A stretch of 64,000 bases of DNA from Planctomycetota bacterium (GTDB lineage: Bacteria; Planctomycetota; E44-bin39), in contig SOJX01000118.1 in assembly GCA_004376375.1 (NCBI GenBank), positions 26,196 through 90,195 of the forward strand, in the 5' to 3' direction. The translations under genes and the position numbers were made by a program. Below, piece after piece: positions 44,100-53,684 of the stretch. A model generated the notes under the pieces. The model ran no database searches and was not told where the DNA came from. It saw nothing but the letters and a program-made list of their open reading frames with translations. Position 1 is the first letter of the stretch. Every line of letters begins with the position of its first letter.

Positions 44100-45746
44100 T
44101 CAAGGCCGGTTCGGCGCCGGACGCCCCTTTGGAAACCACATCGCGCCGGTCCGGGTCCCCATGCCGGTCTTCGGGCGTGGAAGCTGGGGGATGGAATTCG
44201 ACCGCACATAGTTTCCGTATATCAAGTGCTCCACCGTCGTTCTCAGATAATAGTTGTGCTTCGGCAGGTTCGGGATGACCGCGGCGAAGCGTTTTTCATT
44301 AAACGCGGCTATAATATCCTCTGGAATCAACTCACGTTTTTGCACTATTCGAACGTCGCCTTTCCGGTCTTTTTCCCGAAAGGTAATTATATCATGCAGA
44401 GCTATGATGTGGAATCGCATCTTTTTTCCCGTCCGGGACCAGTAATAGCCGTGGAACGGAATGAAAACATCACCGTCAACGCTGCGGGCGGCTTCAAGGA
44501 ATCTTTCTCCGCTTTCCCGCTCGGCGCCTGCAGGTACCTGCGCTTTAACCGGATAGATATGGATATAAAACTGGAATAGAATAAGAATGCTGACAGCGGA
44601 CAGGACGGCACACGCCCGAGGTCTTGACCATTCGGCCCCCGCAAGCCGTCCGGCGGCGATTAATAAGAAAACAGTCGTGAAAAAGGCCATCGGTATCAGA
44701 GTATTATCATATCCGCCGAAGTGTATCCGCCCGAAAAAACTCGCAGTTATCGCAGATACGGCGGCGACAAGCACGACCGGAATCCGCCGGATTGAAAAAC
44801 GCTTCGCGGTAAAAAACCATGCCGTCGCACACGCCACGCAGCCGGCAAGCTGGAACGGGAATCGATGAATCACGTCGCCGCGCCAGAGCGATCCAATGCG
44901 CAACCAGTCCATTCCGTGCTGTGAAGGGACCGTGAAACAGTAATACCACGACCAGCCTCCCGTGAGAGCGGCAAGAAGACCGGTAAAAACTCCCGCGATG
45001 CCGAAACCGACGGCGCAGAAAATCAGGCCCGACTTTCTGCCGTGAAGAAAAGCAGCCACCGCACCGCCCACGAGGAATATTATGGCAAACTGCTTTGCGA
45101 AAAACGCGGCGCCGAGCAATACCGCGCCGGCGACAAGGCGCCGCCGTTCCGGATTTCCCCGCAAGAGATACATTCCTCCGGCGAGCAGCGCAAGTAACAG
45201 CATGTCCACGCGGTTGATATCGAACCAGCTGCCGCATGCATGAAAGCCCGCAAGGAACAGGCCGACAGAAACGGCGCCAAGCCGCCACCGCCCGGTCGCA
45301 ACCCATATCCAGCGGAAGGCGATGGCACAGGCCGCCAGCGTCGAAACGATTGAAACCAGCCTGCCCCACCACAGACAGATGCCGAAAACCCAGTAACCCA
45401 GAGCAAGGACAAAAGGGTAAAGCGGCGGATAGAGATAGGGGATAAACTCGAGCGAAGGCTCGACATACAGGCCTTCACCCCGCATTATGCGTGCGCCGTG
45501 GTCGACCATCCCCCCTTCCATCCATTCGACTTCAAACGGGTATCCCAATCTCGAAAAGGAAATATACAGGAATGTGCAAACGAAGTACAAGCCGGCGAGA
45601 ATCGCGATTATTTCAAATGCGGCGCAGAGAAAGCGGCGTACCTGAATCGCCTCCGGCGACCGGTCCGGTTCCGGCGCTTGCGGCGGGCATTCACCTGACT
45701 CCGCGCCCCCGGTGGATGGCTGCGCATTTTCGATTTCTTCGCTCAC
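44100..45746 (-). CDS. GT-C-type polytopic membrane glycosyltransferase-like protein
   Basis: This 548-residue protein starts at GTG 45746 (AGAGGA 6 bases upstream); the frame from 45863 would overlap the previous gene and lacks a site. It has about ten hydrophobic segments. Early on it carries the lumenal-loop motif FEVEWMEGGMVDHGARIM with acidic residues typical of GT-C enzymes, and the PYLYPPLYPFVLALGYW motif that is common in such proteins. It probably moves a sugar from a lipid-linked donor at the outer face of the membrane. It is one of three such genes in a row (47239, 45781, 44100). Confidence 0.78.
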   Translation of the reverse strand: MSEEIENAQPSTGGAESGECPPQAPEPDRSPEAIQVRRFLCAAFEIIAILAGLYFVCTFLYISFSRLGYPFEVEWMEGGMVDHGARIMRGEGLYVEPSLEFIPYLYPPLYPFVLALGYWVFGICLWWGRLVSIVSTLAACAIAFRWIWVATGRWRLGAVSVGLFLAGFHACGSWFDINRVDMLLLALLAGGMYLLRGNPERRRLVAGAVLLGAAFFAKQFAIIFLVGGAVAAFLHGRKSGLIFCAVGFGIAGVFTGLLAALTGGWSWYYCFTVPSQHGMDWLRIGSLWRGDVIHRFPFQLAGCVACATAWFFTAKRFSIRRIPVVLVAAVSAITASFFGRIHFGGYDNTLIPMAFFTTVFLLIAAGRLAGAEWSRPRACAVLSAVSILILFQFYIHIYPVKAQVPAGAERESGERFLEAARSVDGDVFIPFHGYYWSRTGKKMRFHIIALHDIITFREKDRKGDVRIVQKRELIPEDIIAAFNEKRFAAVIPNLPKHNYYLRTTVEHLIYGNYVRSNSIPQLPRPKTGMGTRTGAMWFPKGRPAPNRP

Positions 45747-45780
45747 AGTAAATCCTCTTTCTACTGCGCCGCTTTCTGCC

Positions 45781-47121
45781 CTATGGCGCGTTTTTCTCCA
45801 CACGGGCTCCGGCCAATGCGCGAGAAATCCATATGCCAATAAAGAACAGGCCAAGCAGCGCACAGAGGTTGACCGAGGTGAAACATTCCCTGCCGATATC
45901 CGGCATCAGGACTCCGTCGTAATATATCGGGAAATCGATCCCTGCCACTGCAATGATCAGAAAAATGACAAATATATGGAATTCGCGTTTCGGGCGCGGG
46001 AGGGCCGTCATGTACGCATTGGCGAGAACGGCGCACGGCAGAAGGTAAATCACATGGTGCAGAAACGTCAGCGGAGAGGCGATGATCATTAGCACAAAAA
46101 ACGGAAGGATCAGGACCTCCGCCGCCCTCTCTTTCCTTGTCTTCCACGTCAGACAAGTGATGAGAGCAAGCAGCAACAACAAAGACAACGTGGCAAATAC
46201 CATTGCAGCCGGCCTGCTGGAAATAAACCGCAGGAACAAACCTCTCATGGAAAAGTTGTAAACCGCGTCAATGGGAAACAGTCCGGGAATATCAGCGCCG
46301 GACAACAGAACGGCCAGAAGCGAGAAAAAATCAGCCCACACTTTCCACCCGCCCAGGAACAGGGTCAGGGCGAAAAGCCCGATTAGCGAAAGCGCGAGCC
46401 CGACGACAATTTTAAACCTGCGGCGGGCGATGAAGAACAAGACCAGGACTGCGGGAGTAATCTTAATCATAACGGCGCAACCCAGAAAAGCGCCTGCAAG
46501 CAAATCAGAACGCCTGTAGTAAAAAAGCAGCGATAGAACAAGAAATGCGAGAACAATTATATTCACCTGGCCAATGTAGATGTTATTCCTGTAGGGCAGC
46601 GCAAACAGCAGGGCCAGGCCGTAAAGGACGAGTTCCGGGAGGATACTTCTTTCTCCGTCTCCCTTGACGCGGGAACTTGCGATTAGTGTGCAGGCCGCCG
46701 CCGAAAGTGCCATGAGGATTGCGCCTATAACAGTCCACAACTTCTGCGCCGTACCCGGTGGAAACGCGGTTAAGGGTTTGGCAACGAGTGCGAGGAAAGG
46801 GGGGTACAGGTAAGGGTAGACATGCCCCCCAATCCCGGACTTTCGCGCCGTCCGGTGCAGGTGTTGCAAATCGTATAAGTTCTCCCCGCTGCCATGCTCA
46901 AAGCTGCATGCCGCATAGAAGGTCTTAAAATCAAACCTGACAACGTCGCTTTCGCTCAGAAAGTCCATGACGAAAAGCAAACATGCAATCAGAAAAATAA
47001 GAATGACAAAAATTACTGAAACCACCTTGTTTCCCATAACCTGCTCTATCTTCGCCCGGATGCGCGAAGGAGCATGCTCGTCAGGATTCGGTTCATTTGA
47101 ATGCGAGGTCGTATTTTTCAT
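45781..47121 (-). CDS. GT87/DUF2029-like membrane glycosyltransferase
   Basis: The 446-residue protein starts at ATG 47121; an upstream in-frame ATG at 47169 is less likely. A cytoplasmic N-terminus of about 30 residues is followed by ten or more membrane segments. The loop after the first helix has VRFDFKTFYAACS and the next HVYPYLYPPFLALVAKPLTAFP, the pattern of the GT87 (DUF2029) polyprenyl-phosphate-mannose-dependent transferases. The catalytic Asp is likely in DFKTFY. It lies 34 bases before the next GT-C gene and 117 bases after the third. Confidence 0.8.
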   Translation of the reverse strand: MKNTTSHSNEPNPDEHAPSRIRAKIEQVMGNKVVSVIFVILIFLIACLLFVMDFLSESDVVRFDFKTFYAACSFEHGSGENLYDLQHLHRTARKSGIGGHVYPYLYPPFLALVAKPLTAFPPGTAQKLWTVIGAILMALSAAACTLIASSRVKGDGERSILPELVLYGLALLFALPYRNNIYIGQVNIIVLAFLVLSLLFYYRRSDLLAGAFLGCAVMIKITPAVLVLFFIARRRFKIVVGLALSLIGLFALTLFLGGWKVWADFFSLLAVLLSGADIPGLFPIDAVYNFSMRGLFLRFISSRPAAMVFATLSLLLLLALITCLTWKTRKERAAEVLILPFFVLMIIASPLTFLHHVIYLLPCAVLANAYMTALPRPKREFHIFVIFLIIAVAGIDFPIYYDGVLMPDIGRECFTSVNLCALLGLFFIGIWISRALAGARVEKNAP

Positions 47122-47238
47122 GTGACCCAGCCGGACAGGTTCAAATCGCACCTCTCGCGGTCGGTTCAAAACAGGCCGCCCTGAGCCGTCTTTTCCTTCC
47201 GAATGACGAAACGCTCATTATCTTTCGGAGGGGCGGGT

Positions 47239-49746
47239 TCAACGGCCTTCTCCCGCCTTGACACGAGACTTGGATCGGTCCGTATCGCCCGCTATTGCGG
47301 GCTTAACGGCATAAACCCCGAAGACGCTCCTTCCAACGGGCGGCGTGGAAAACTTGTGAACGAATCTGTTTCGCTCTCCCGGCGGAGTATAATGTACAAT
47401 ATCTTCAAAAAAACCGGCACCCCGGTTATGATAGCCGGCAAAATAGTCAATGCTGTCCTTCTCGCCGCCCGAATAACGTCCAATTATCTCTCTGGAGCGT
47501 TTGTCTTCACCCAGCAGCAATCGCCGCGCGCGGTGGTGACGCCTGCCTCGGGTATGCGAATCGGTAAGACGCTTGAAGTCATGTATCAATCGCGATCGGA
47601 CAACAAATCCGCCTGGTCTTGCCCATCCCCATTTTGCGCGGATTCTATGAGACAGATCATCAACAATAAGCAAGAGCTGGACCTGCTTCAGTTGAGACGT
47701 ATTGCGCAATACGGAAAGTCCGGTTTTGGCGGTGTTATCATCTTTCGGCACATCATATACAATAACTTCAATTGTTCGTTCCGGCGCTTCGGCGGCGATT
47801 TGCGCCGCTGCCCCGGCAGCCGCCTCAGGGTCTCTGAATAGATAAGCCCTGTCCTCGCGCGAAGTTACAACCGATGCAATATATTCACCGGTCGGCTTAT
47901 CCGCAACGACAATTGCCACTTTGTGGTCAACGCGGGCATATGAAATCATCGCCGGATCGACCAAACCGATAAGATCAAGTACCCGCCGTCTGGAGAAATA
48001 AGCAACAGCGCCAATATCATGGGCCGCAATCACCGAATCCGGTTCCGTATTTTCGTCGAGCCACTTGCCTACGACAATATGCTGGTCAGTAATGCAGCTG
48101 CAATCGGCAACATAGAATCCCGCGTGGTCCAGACCCCATGCTACAAACGCCGCCATCGACCCGACAAGTATAACACCGGAAACGATACAACGCACAGCCG
48201 CTGCGTGATACGTCCTGAAAAACAAGGTGACGCGTCTGAACAATGCTCCCAACATAGCCCCCCGGAGAGCACCCGCCGCGCTCGCAAGGGAAAGCGGTTT
48301 TCTTGGCGGTAAGAACCGCTCACTTGCCGCGTCGATCGTGGCCAGCCATGCAACAATCGCTACGCCGAGAAGAGACATACCCTTGATATTGCGGAAAACG
48401 AATATCACTCTTTCGCCCTGCGGCACGGGAAAGAAAAGAAATGCAACAATTACAAGCGGCACAGTTATAATCGTAACGGTAAAAGAACGCCCGGCCAGGA
48501 ACGTAACTACACCGGCCGTCATAAACATTATCGCCAGCGGAAACATGGGCTGAATATACCGCGCACGCTGAAAAGTCGCCGGCAGGGTTACCGCAAACGC
48601 GGCAATAAACAGGATAAAGAATATAAGCAGCGGGAATGCTCTGTGACGGCGCTTTCTGACGACCGAGATAACGAACATTTCAACGGCTAACGCTACGGCA
48701 AACGGGGCTATGTACCTGAAGAAATCGTTACTGAAGTGGAAGAATACCGAGCGAAGAAACGGGCCGGTCGTGTGGAAAGTGCGATAAAAGCTGGTCTTGG
48801 CATCGAAAGTATTCGGCAGAGGGCTTCCGGAGATCACCAGGAATAATATCAGAATCGGCGCGGTTGCGATAAGCCACGCGCCGCACATCCTGGCAAGTTT
48901 CTTCCACTGGCCTGCCTCGCCTCCGGCCAGAAGCGGTCGCAGTGCGAGATCCGCCGCCAGTATCGCAATAATGATAAGCGCGATCGGGCGCGTATCAAAA
49001 CACAGGCCGGCAGCCAGGCCCGCGAGAAGGAAACGATTGTACGCAAAGAACGTAAACGCCGCGAACATAAGCAACATGAACAGGGATATTTCCATTCCTG
49101 AAAGCAATGCCCAGCTCATGTGGCATTCATTAACCGTAAAAAACGCTGCGAACCACCCCACAATCTCACTCCCAAAGACCTTCTTTGAAAGCGCGACAAT
49201 AAACAGCAGCGCCAGGTAGAAAAAAATAAAATTCATGACGTTTGCATACCAGAAGCACGCCGCAGGCGAATCGCCGAAGATAAGCTGGCCAATTGCAAGT
49301 AGAAACGTCCAAAGCGGCGCCGTGGTGCCGGTCGAGGAAATCCCGTGGTTGAAAGCAAGCTCTCCATGTCTCGCAAGGTTTCTGGCAAACTGAAAATGAA
49401 TCCAGGCATCATCTGAAGGAAACGAATATTTTGCGGAGGAGCCAAGAACCTTAATCGCGGCACGGTCCGGCTCGGGGCGCGACATAAGGTCCGTTTCTGT
49501 TGAGAATCTTGCAAACAGGGCGCCGATATTCCAGGCGGCGATAAAGAACAGATTGGCGAACAGAAGCGCTGCAAGGAAAACGCGCAACCCGCCCGGCGGC
49601 CACAGGGATAATGCCGGCGGCTTTGCCTCTACCGGTGCGGGCATAAACGCCGGCACGACGGGTGCGCCAACCGGCTGTGCAAATGCGTCTTGATCACCGT
49701 CGTTTGGAAAAGGGGTGATTGAGTCTTTATCGTTTCCCGAGCTCAT
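47239..49746 (-). CDS. large GT-C-type membrane protein with C-terminal soluble region
   Basis: The 835-residue protein has a Pro-rich cytoplasmic N-terminus and then about eleven membrane segments. The first large loop contains YSFPSDDAWIHFQFARNLAR and ISSTGTTAPLWTFLLAIGQL, a pattern seen in uncharacterised GT-C families of environmental bacteria. After the last helix (about residue 545) there is a soluble region of 270 residues, with HIVVGKWLDENTEPDSVIAA and GLVDPAMISY, that resembles the extracytoplasmic domain of arabinofuranosyl/dolichyl-type transferases. Together with its two downstream neighbours it could decorate a surface polysaccharide or protein. Sugar and acceptor are unknown. 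Confidence 0.78.
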   Translation of the reverse strand: MSSGNDKDSITPFPNDGDQDAFAQPVGAPVVPAFMPAPVEAKPPALSLWPPGGLRVFLAALLFANLFFIAAWNIGALFARFSTETDLMSRPEPDRAAIKVLGSSAKYSFPSDDAWIHFQFARNLARHGELAFNHGISSTGTTAPLWTFLLAIGQLIFGDSPAACFWYANVMNFIFFYLALLFIVALSKKVFGSEIVGWFAAFFTVNECHMSWALLSGMEISLFMLLMFAAFTFFAYNRFLLAGLAAGLCFDTRPIALIIIAILAADLALRPLLAGGEAGQWKKLARMCGAWLIATAPILILFLVISGSPLPNTFDAKTSFYRTFHTTGPFLRSVFFHFSNDFFRYIAPFAVALAVEMFVISVVRKRRHRAFPLLIFFILFIAAFAVTLPATFQRARYIQPMFPLAIMFMTAGVVTFLAGRSFTVTIITVPLVIVAFLFFPVPQGERVIFVFRNIKGMSLLGVAIVAWLATIDAASERFLPPRKPLSLASAAGALRGAMLGALFRRVTLFFRTYHAAAVRCIVSGVILVGSMAAFVAWGLDHAGFYVADCSCITDQHIVVGKWLDENTEPDSVIAAHDIGAVAYFSRRRVLDLIGLVDPAMISYARVDHKVAIVVADKPTGEYIASVVTSREDRAYLFRDPEAAAGAAAQIAAEAPERTIEVIVYDVPKDDNTAKTGLSVLRNTSQLKQVQLLLIVDDLSHRIRAKWGWARPGGFVVRSRLIHDFKRLTDSHTRGRRHHRARRLLLGEDKRSREIIGRYSGGEKDSIDYFAGYHNRGAGFFEDIVHYTPPGERNRFVHKFSTPPVGRSVFGVYAVKPAIAGDTDRSKSRVKAGEGR

Positions 49747-49842
49747 TTGATATGTTTTTCAAACAGATGTTGCGACAAATACACCAACAAAAACCAACAT
49801 CTTCGAACAGCATCGGCCTTTCACCGCCGTGACCACCTTTCC

Positions 49843-49870
49843 ATGATAACGGATGCGCATCGAGAGTAAA
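49843..49870 (-). promoter_or_regulatory. possible promoter for the GT-C cluster
   Basis: Minus-strand TTTACT (49870-49865), a 16-base spacer and TATCAT (49848-49843) lie about 95 bases before the ATG at 49746. The match is moderate. It is divergent from the strong promoter at 49918-49946. Confidence 0.4.
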
Positions 49871-49917
49871 GTGAAAACCAAGCTCCGCCTGCACCCACCG
49901 GCAAGGCTTTTTTCGCA

Positions 49918-49946
49918 TTGACCGTCCGGGCATGATTTGCTAGAAT
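49918..49946 (+). promoter_or_regulatory. sigma70-type promoter for the GAF-PilB/GspE gene
   Basis: TTGACC (49918-49923), 17 bases and TAGAAT (49941-49946) are a good match. The leader to ATG 50022 would be about 70 bases. The rest of the 49747-50021 gap shows no ORF with a ribosome-binding site and no clear repeat. Confidence 0.65.
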
Positions 49947-50021
49947 CACTGATGTAAATGCTTAAACCGGGACGGGAATATATGCCCGGACAGGAAAAAG
50001 ATATCGGAGGCTTGTAGTTGC

Positions 50022-52298
50022 ATGGATATTGATGCATTCGACGGATCGTCAATCGAGAGCGGGCTTTCAGATTTCTTCGGTCAAATCAACACGCAGGTCG
50101 AGCAGGAAGCGGTTGCGGAAATCAAGCGGAAGAAAACAATCCGCAGCGACCGCATACTTTCCGACCTGCTCCGCGGCCTCCTGTCCAGAAAAAAGATCAA
50201 TGAAGAAGACGCCAACACAGTAATGCAGATCACCATTCAGAAATTCGTCGAGGCGGTGCAGGCGCAGGCCATAACGATCTACTTTGTCAAGGACGAACAG
50301 ATACATTTCGAGTTTGTATATTATTCCGCGTCGCTTTATTTGCACGACCCGAAACTTCGGGAACTCTACCAGAATAAAGCGGAACAGCTGAAACAGCTCA
50401 CGCTGCCGCTCGGAAAAGGAATAGTCGGAAAGGTTATCGAAACGGGAGAAGCGTACGCCTCCCTTGACGCCGCCAACGACCCGAACTTCTACGCAGGCGT
50501 CGACGCCGACACCGGTTTTACAACGAAATCGATGATAACCGTTCCCATCTGCGCCAACGACGTCATCATCGGCGCCATACAGTGCCTAAATAAAAACCCG
50601 GAGACCGGCTCGACCTATTTCACCGAAAAAGACCTCCGCCTGCTCCATGAGATTGCAGACTATTCGGCTAATCTCATCGCCAAAGTCAGGAACCCCGCGG
50701 CAGAATTTTCCGAAAAGGAACTCGCGCAATACATCGCCCGTCTGAACCGGTGCGAATTCGTCGACCTGAAAAAAGACTGGGAACCGGACCCGCCTCTGTG
50801 GAACCTTATCGGCAAGGAAAACATCGAGAAGTTCCGGATCATCCCGCTCAAGAAACTCGGCACAAGTTCTATCAAAATTGCGATCGACAATCCCCTTCAC
50901 ATCCAGCGCCGCGATTCCTTTCAGCTGGCCACCAACCTTGAAATCGAGATAGTCTGCGTCGCAACGAAAAACGCCATCGACAAGGCAATCAAGAATTTCT
51001 TTAAGAAAGGCCCCGACGGCTCGCTGGTTGACGTCGTGGATGACGTCGCGGACGATTATACACAAAGGAGCTCTGAAAAGATTCACGTAGAGAGCGGAGT
51101 TGACGAAGATTCCGCACCGATTATCAAACTCGCCAACAGGATTATCGAGGACGCGTACTCGCGCGGCGCATCTGATATTCACATTGAACCTTTCGAATAC
51201 GAAACGCTTATCCGGTACCGCGTGGACGGCGTTTTGGCGAAAGCGGCCAAGCTCCCCAAACAGGCGTTGAACGCACTGGTCTCCCGCCTGAAGATCATGA
51301 GCGAGCTCGATATATCCGAGCGCAGGCTTCCCCAGGACGGAAGAATCAAGTTCAAGAATTTCACCAAGACAGGCATCGATATCGACCTGCGCGTCGCAAC
51401 CGGGCCGATGATCTGGGGCGAAAAAATCGTTATGCGGATCCTGGACAAGTCGTCGACCTCGATGGGCCTTAACGCAATGGGCTTCTCGGAGCCGAACATC
51501 ACACTCTACCGCGAATCGATTAAATCGCCCTACGGCATGATACTTCACGTAGGCCCGACCGGCTCGGGAAAAACGACCACACTTTACTCCGCACTCAATG
51601 AAATCAACTCACCCGATATCAATATTCAAACTGCCGAAGATCCTGTAGAGTACAACCTCCACGGCGTCAACCAGATGCAGATGCACAAGGACATCGGGCT
51701 CACGTTCGCGGCCGCCCTCAGGTGCTATCTCAGGCAGGACCCCGACGTCATTCTCGTCGGCGAAATCCGCGACTTCGAGACGGCGTCGATAGCTATCGAA
51801 GCTGCGCTTACCGGCCACCTGATGTTCTCAACGCTTCACACCAACGACGCGCCCGGCACGGTAACCCGTTTCATCGAAATGGGAATCGAGCCGTTCCTTG
51901 TCTCATCGTCCCTTCTCGTGGTATGCGCCCAGCGGCTTATGCGGCGCCTCTGCAAATGCAAACGCGAAGACGAAGCCACGCCGGAAGAGATTGAAGTCCT
52001 CAAATCTATAAGGCTGTCTGACGAGCGCTTCAAGGAAGGTGAGCCGGTAAAGATATTCCGGACCGTCGGCTGCGAACGCTGCAAGGGAACCGGCTACAAG
52101 GGTCGAACCGGATCGCACGAACTCCTTACCATGAGCCCGCCCCTAATCGAGAAAATCAACCAGAAAGTATCCTCGGAAGAACTGCGGGGAATCGCCATCG
52201 AGCAGGGCATGCTTACGCTCTGGCAGGATGCGATGGAAAAAGTATGGGAAGGCATCACTACTATCGAGGAAGCCGGCGCAAACGTGATGCAGGATTAG
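50022..52298 (+). CDS. PilB/GspE-type ATPase with N-terminal GAF domain
   Basis: This 758-residue assembly ATPase would power type IV pilus extension or type II secretion. Residues about 40-225 form a GAF sensor domain (LPLGKGIVGKVIETGEAY, ITVPICANDVIIGAIQCLN), an uncommon addition. A GspE/MshEN-like region follows at 225-330. The ATPase core has Walker A GPTGSGKTTT near 512, Walker B PDVILVGEIRDFETAS and His box FSTLHTNDAPGTV. A Cys4 zinc site (CKCK ... CERCKG) is in the C-terminal lobe. GGAGG lies 12 bases before the ATG, slightly far. Its pilus partners (pilT, 9021; PilT-like, 7391) are 40 kb away in this window. Confidence 0.88.
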   Translation: MDIDAFDGSSIESGLSDFFGQINTQVEQEAVAEIKRKKTIRSDRILSDLLRGLLSRKKINEEDANTVMQITIQKFVEAVQAQAITIYFVKDEQIHFEFVYYSASLYLHDPKLRELYQNKAEQLKQLTLPLGKGIVGKVIETGEAYASLDAANDPNFYAGVDADTGFTTKSMITVPICANDVIIGAIQCLNKNPETGSTYFTEKDLRLLHEIADYSANLIAKVRNPAAEFSEKELAQYIARLNRCEFVDLKKDWEPDPPLWNLIGKENIEKFRIIPLKKLGTSSIKIAIDNPLHIQRRDSFQLATNLEIEIVCVATKNAIDKAIKNFFKKGPDGSLVDVVDDVADDYTQRSSEKIHVESGVDEDSAPIIKLANRIIEDAYSRGASDIHIEPFEYETLIRYRVDGVLAKAAKLPKQALNALVSRLKIMSELDISERRLPQDGRIKFKNFTKTGIDIDLRVATGPMIWGEKIVMRILDKSSTSMGLNAMGFSEPNITLYRESIKSPYGMILHVGPTGSGKTTTLYSALNEINSPDINIQTAEDPVEYNLHGVNQMQMHKDIGLTFAAALRCYLRQDPDVILVGEIRDFETASIAIEAALTGHLMFSTLHTNDAPGTVTRFIEMGIEPFLVSSSLLVVCAQRLMRRLCKCKREDEATPEEIEVLKSIRLSDERFKEGEPVKIFRTVGCERCKGTGYKGRTGSHELLTMSPPLIEKINQKVSSEELRGIAIEQGMLTLWQDAMEKVWEGITTIEEAGANVMQD

Positions 52299-52340
52299 CC
52301 GCTGCCTTTTGCCGTTTCCCATTGATTGCCGCGCGGAGAA

Positions 52341-53120
52341 TCATCCAACTTTCACAAGCTCTATCGTACTGAATATCCCAATGTAATCGTTGATTGGCGT
52401 AAGCGCGGCCTCCAGCGCCTTAATCATTGAATAGCTGAAGGTCGGCACAACCTGGATAAAGGAAACGCCGCCACTCAAAATATATCTCAAAGGATTGTGA
52501 TTTACAAATCTCCGGACTCTCAAACCCGGGAACTCCTTTTCAAACCGTTCCCTGTCGCGGCGAAATACTATCCAGGGCAATGCGGCGTTGGCGCCCGAGA
52601 GCGGCCCGCCTTCCTCGAAACCCCAACCGCCATCAGGGTCAAAATCTTCACGGTGTATCCACTTTTGAATAAACCTTCCCCAAAGCGTATTTGCCGGTTC
52701 AATCATCACAATCCTGCCCGCCGCCTTCAGGCAACGGTCCATTTCTTTCAGGAATCCGTACGAATCTTTTACATGATGGAACACATCCAGCATAAAAAAG
52801 GCATCGATAACTCCGTTATCGAACGGCATATCCAGCACGGAAAACCTCTTGTCGACTTCGGGCAGGTCGAGGACGTCTGAAGTAACAACACCGGGAATGA
52901 TTTCCTTGATGAAACCCCCGCCGCTGCCAAGTTCGACCAGAAGCCCCTTCCTGACATCAACGGCAACAGAACTCTTCATCTGGAGGTAGAAGTCAGTGTA
53001 AAGCATTTTCAGAAAGGGTTTGTTTCTGATTATTCTGGCGTGCAAAACCGTTGTTGCAGGATCATCTTCATCTAATACCGTTCTCTTTTCGGGTAGTTTC
53101 AGCCAGTCGAGAATACTCAC
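52341..53120 (-). CDS. class I SAM-dependent methyltransferase
   Basis: The 259-residue enzyme has motif I LLVELGSGGGFIKEIIPG, the acidic loop LDLPEVDKRFSVLDMPFDNG and the post-I region FFMLDVFHHVKDSYGFLKEMDRCLKAAGRIVMIEP, all of the Methyltransf_11 type. GTG 53120 has GGGAAG just upstream; TTG 53132 adds four residues and is the alternative. It has its own excellent promoter (53177-53205) with a leader near 45 bases. It is convergent with the GAF ATPase gene. The acceptor is unknown; such proteins often act on quinone or polyketide-like substrates, but nothing nearby supports either. Confidence 0.82.
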   Translation of the reverse strand: MSILDWLKLPEKRTVLDEDDPATTVLHARIIRNKPFLKMLYTDFYLQMKSSVAVDVRKGLLVELGSGGGFIKEIIPGVVTSDVLDLPEVDKRFSVLDMPFDNGVIDAFFMLDVFHHVKDSYGFLKEMDRCLKAAGRIVMIEPANTLWGRFIQKWIHREDFDPDGGWGFEEGGPLSGANAALPWIVFRRDRERFEKEFPGLRVRRFVNHNPLRYILSGGVSFIQVVPTFSYSMIKALEAALTPINDYIGIFSTIELVKVG

Positions 53121-53176
53121 TTGACTTCCCAATTGTGATTGATAAGAGACGGCCCCGGCATCTCAAACATTGAAGG

Positions 53177-53205
53177 AGTATACTTGGAAGGAATAATGCT
53201 GTCAA
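53177..53205 (-). promoter_or_regulatory. strong sigma70-type promoter for the methyltransferase gene
   Basis: Minus-strand TTGACA (53205-53200), 17 bases and TATACT (53182-53177). This is the same hexamer pair and spacing as the heme operon promoter at 27963-27991. Confidence 0.75.
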
Positions 53206-53334
53206 GTAAACATGGCTGTTGAGCCATATGGAACTTCATGCAGTCAATGACGGGAGATTAAATAGAAAAAGCGCGTAACGGCACTCCGGTCAGATGGAGT
53301 ACGGCTGCACGCTCCCAGTCGGCGGTCTGCAATA

Positions 53335-53664
53335 CTACTCTTCCGGCATATCCGTCGGCATAGCGCGCTTGTGGTGACGCGAAGTCAGGTCCAATACATA
53401 CCGCAGGTGAGCAAGGATCTCCTCACGTCCCCATTCTTTATTGGATTCAACCTGTTCGATTATCAACTTTACGATATCGCCGCGGTCCCGAAGCTTCTTG
53501 CCGAAGCGCAACTTTGTAAGGTCATAACCCAGCTCGCGGGCCGTCGTGAAAACCTTGTCTTTGACATCGCGCTCTACGCCCAGCTTAGGATCTTCAGACA
53601 GGATGCGGCGCACAAGTTCCTCGTCAAGACCGACGCGTGCTGCGATATCCTTGATTGTAGCCAC
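53335..53664 (-). CDS. stand-alone LacI-type HTH protein
   Basis: The 109-residue protein begins with a LacI-family DNA-binding domain (ATIKDIAARVGLDEELVRRIL, then VKDKVFTTARELGYDLTK, the hinge-proximal part). It then ends after a short helical tail (RDRGDIVKLIIEQVESNKEW, about 70-90) instead of the usual 270-residue periplasmic-binding-like sensor. It is thus a natural truncation of the family, probably unable to bind a sugar effector. It starts 20 bases after the giant activase gene ends, so it is likely co-transcribed and may regulate it. Target unknown. Confidence 0.78.
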   Translation of the reverse strand: MATIKDIAARVGLDEELVRRILSEDPKLGVERDVKDKVFTTARELGYDLTKLRFGKKLRDRGDIVKLIIEQVESNKEWGREEILAHLRYVLDLTSRHHKRAMPTDMPEE

Positions 53665-53684
53665 AGTGCTCCTCCTTCGGCTTC

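Noticed and set aside
50586..51548. 320-codon open frame on the minus strand
   Set aside because: It is antisense to the GAF-PilB/GspE ATPase gene and has no ribosome-binding site.
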